Shown piece after piece: positions 63,690 to 64,000 of a stretch of 64,000 bases of DNA. The translations under genes and the position numbers were made by a program. Below the pieces are notes generated by a model that saw only the letters and a program-made list of their open reading frames with translations, made no database searches and had not been told where the DNA came from. This DNA is from Marsupella aquatica (Eukaryota; Marchantiophyta). The stretch is from the NCBI GenBank assembly GCA_973895155.1, contig OZ316899.1, positions 12,214,001 through 12,278,000 on the forward strand, written 5' to 3'. Position 1 is the first letter of the stretch. Each line of letters begins with the position of its first letter.

Positions 63690-64000
63690 TTCAGTTCTGC
63701 CTGCAACTACAGTCCTTCAGTAAGGGTCCGAGCTCTTATTGGAAGACTCTACCAGGAGAGGTGAAGGACTAAAGTTCTTAGGGAAGGAGTAGAATCAATC
63801 TGGAAGGACTCAAGTACTCAATGCACTCGACTTAAAAACTTGGAACAGGAGTCCTCGGAAAAGGAGTAATGTCCTTGGAAAAGGAATAGAGTCCTTGGAA
63901 AAGAAGTAGAGTCCTTGAGAAAGGACTACAGTCATTGGAAAAGGACTGTAGTCCTCAGAAAAGGAGTAGAGTCCTTGGAAAGGAGTAGAGTCCTTGATAA
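63690..64000 (+). repeat. AAGGACT/AGTCCTT minisatellite, array 2
   Basis: From about 63830 the units follow GTCCTTGGAAAAGGAGTAGA with a 20-bp period, running to the window edge; looser copies with AAGGACT and AGTCCTT start near 63690. It lies upstream of the first visible transposase exon, so probably in an intron or 5' region. Related to the array at 55440-55890. Confidence 0.75.

Overview
The window is a mobile-element graveyard from a eukaryotic nuclear genome. I see no host housekeeping gene, rRNA, tRNA or CRISPR array. Short GT-AG introns, Ty1/copia and Ty3/gypsy LTR retrotransposons (the copia with the classic TGGTATCAGAGC primer-binding site), an L1-type LINE and two kinds of cut-and-paste transposase point to a green-lineage organism. 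A charophyte alga or other non-seed streptophyte is my inference and is not proven by the sequence.

Layout. (1) Positions 1-7058 hold decayed LTR-associated pseudogenes (a domain with an FGLP motif, then coiled coils), cut by a copia-type solo LTR (5592-5884) and a MITE-like element (6141-6481). (2) Positions 7068-18207 are an 11.1-kb DNA transposon with 27-bp terminal inverted repeats and a perfect 9-bp target duplication (GTATGGCAA), inserted in an LTR. It carries a Mutator-like transposase gene with a SWIM zinc finger on the minus strand, a small acidic-tailed protein gene, and a five-exon gene joining a ParB-like N-terminus to a DNA-methyltransferase-like C-terminus. Eight copies of a palindrome GCTAGCGA-NN-TCGCTARY lie only in its introns and intergenic DNA. 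(3) From 18217 a Ty3/gypsy gag-protease remnant runs to 21693 and is cut by a copia element (5' LTR 21722-22017).

(4) The copia element is broken by nested insertions, each with readable target duplications: a solo LTR (23236-29677, duplication AGAAG) that itself holds a reverse-oriented solo LTR (24359-26825), and a complete 14-kb Ty3/gypsy element (33039-47090, duplication ATTGC) between its reverse transcriptase and RNase H. The LTRs of this Ty3 element are about 4 kb long, and each contains a TATA box followed by a long open region of up to about 880 codons (N-terminal module, Q/P linker, basic patch, FGLP module, coiled coil), so the LTR itself encodes a protein.

(5) Positions 47695-51472 hold orphan ORFs and an inverted copy of the promoter repeat seen at 3205-4005. 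(6) Positions 51473-53348 are a 5'-truncated LINE with a 15-bp target duplication. (7) Positions 54096-63600 look like a second, undelimited DNA transposon: a RING-type gene on the plus strand, a DDE-type transposase candidate on the minus strand, 20-bp-class AAGGACT/AGTCCTT minisatellites in apparent introns, and another LTR-ORF solo LTR (56982-60783) inserted between the genes.

Almost every coding region is broken. Many stops are CAG/CGA/TGG changed to TAG/TGA, and where the two Ty3 LTRs can be compared this is directly visible, which fits deamination of methylated cytosine. The most novel item is the 11-kb transposon: a ParB-like/methyltransferase-like protein travelling with a MULE transposase and a private set of palindromic sites.
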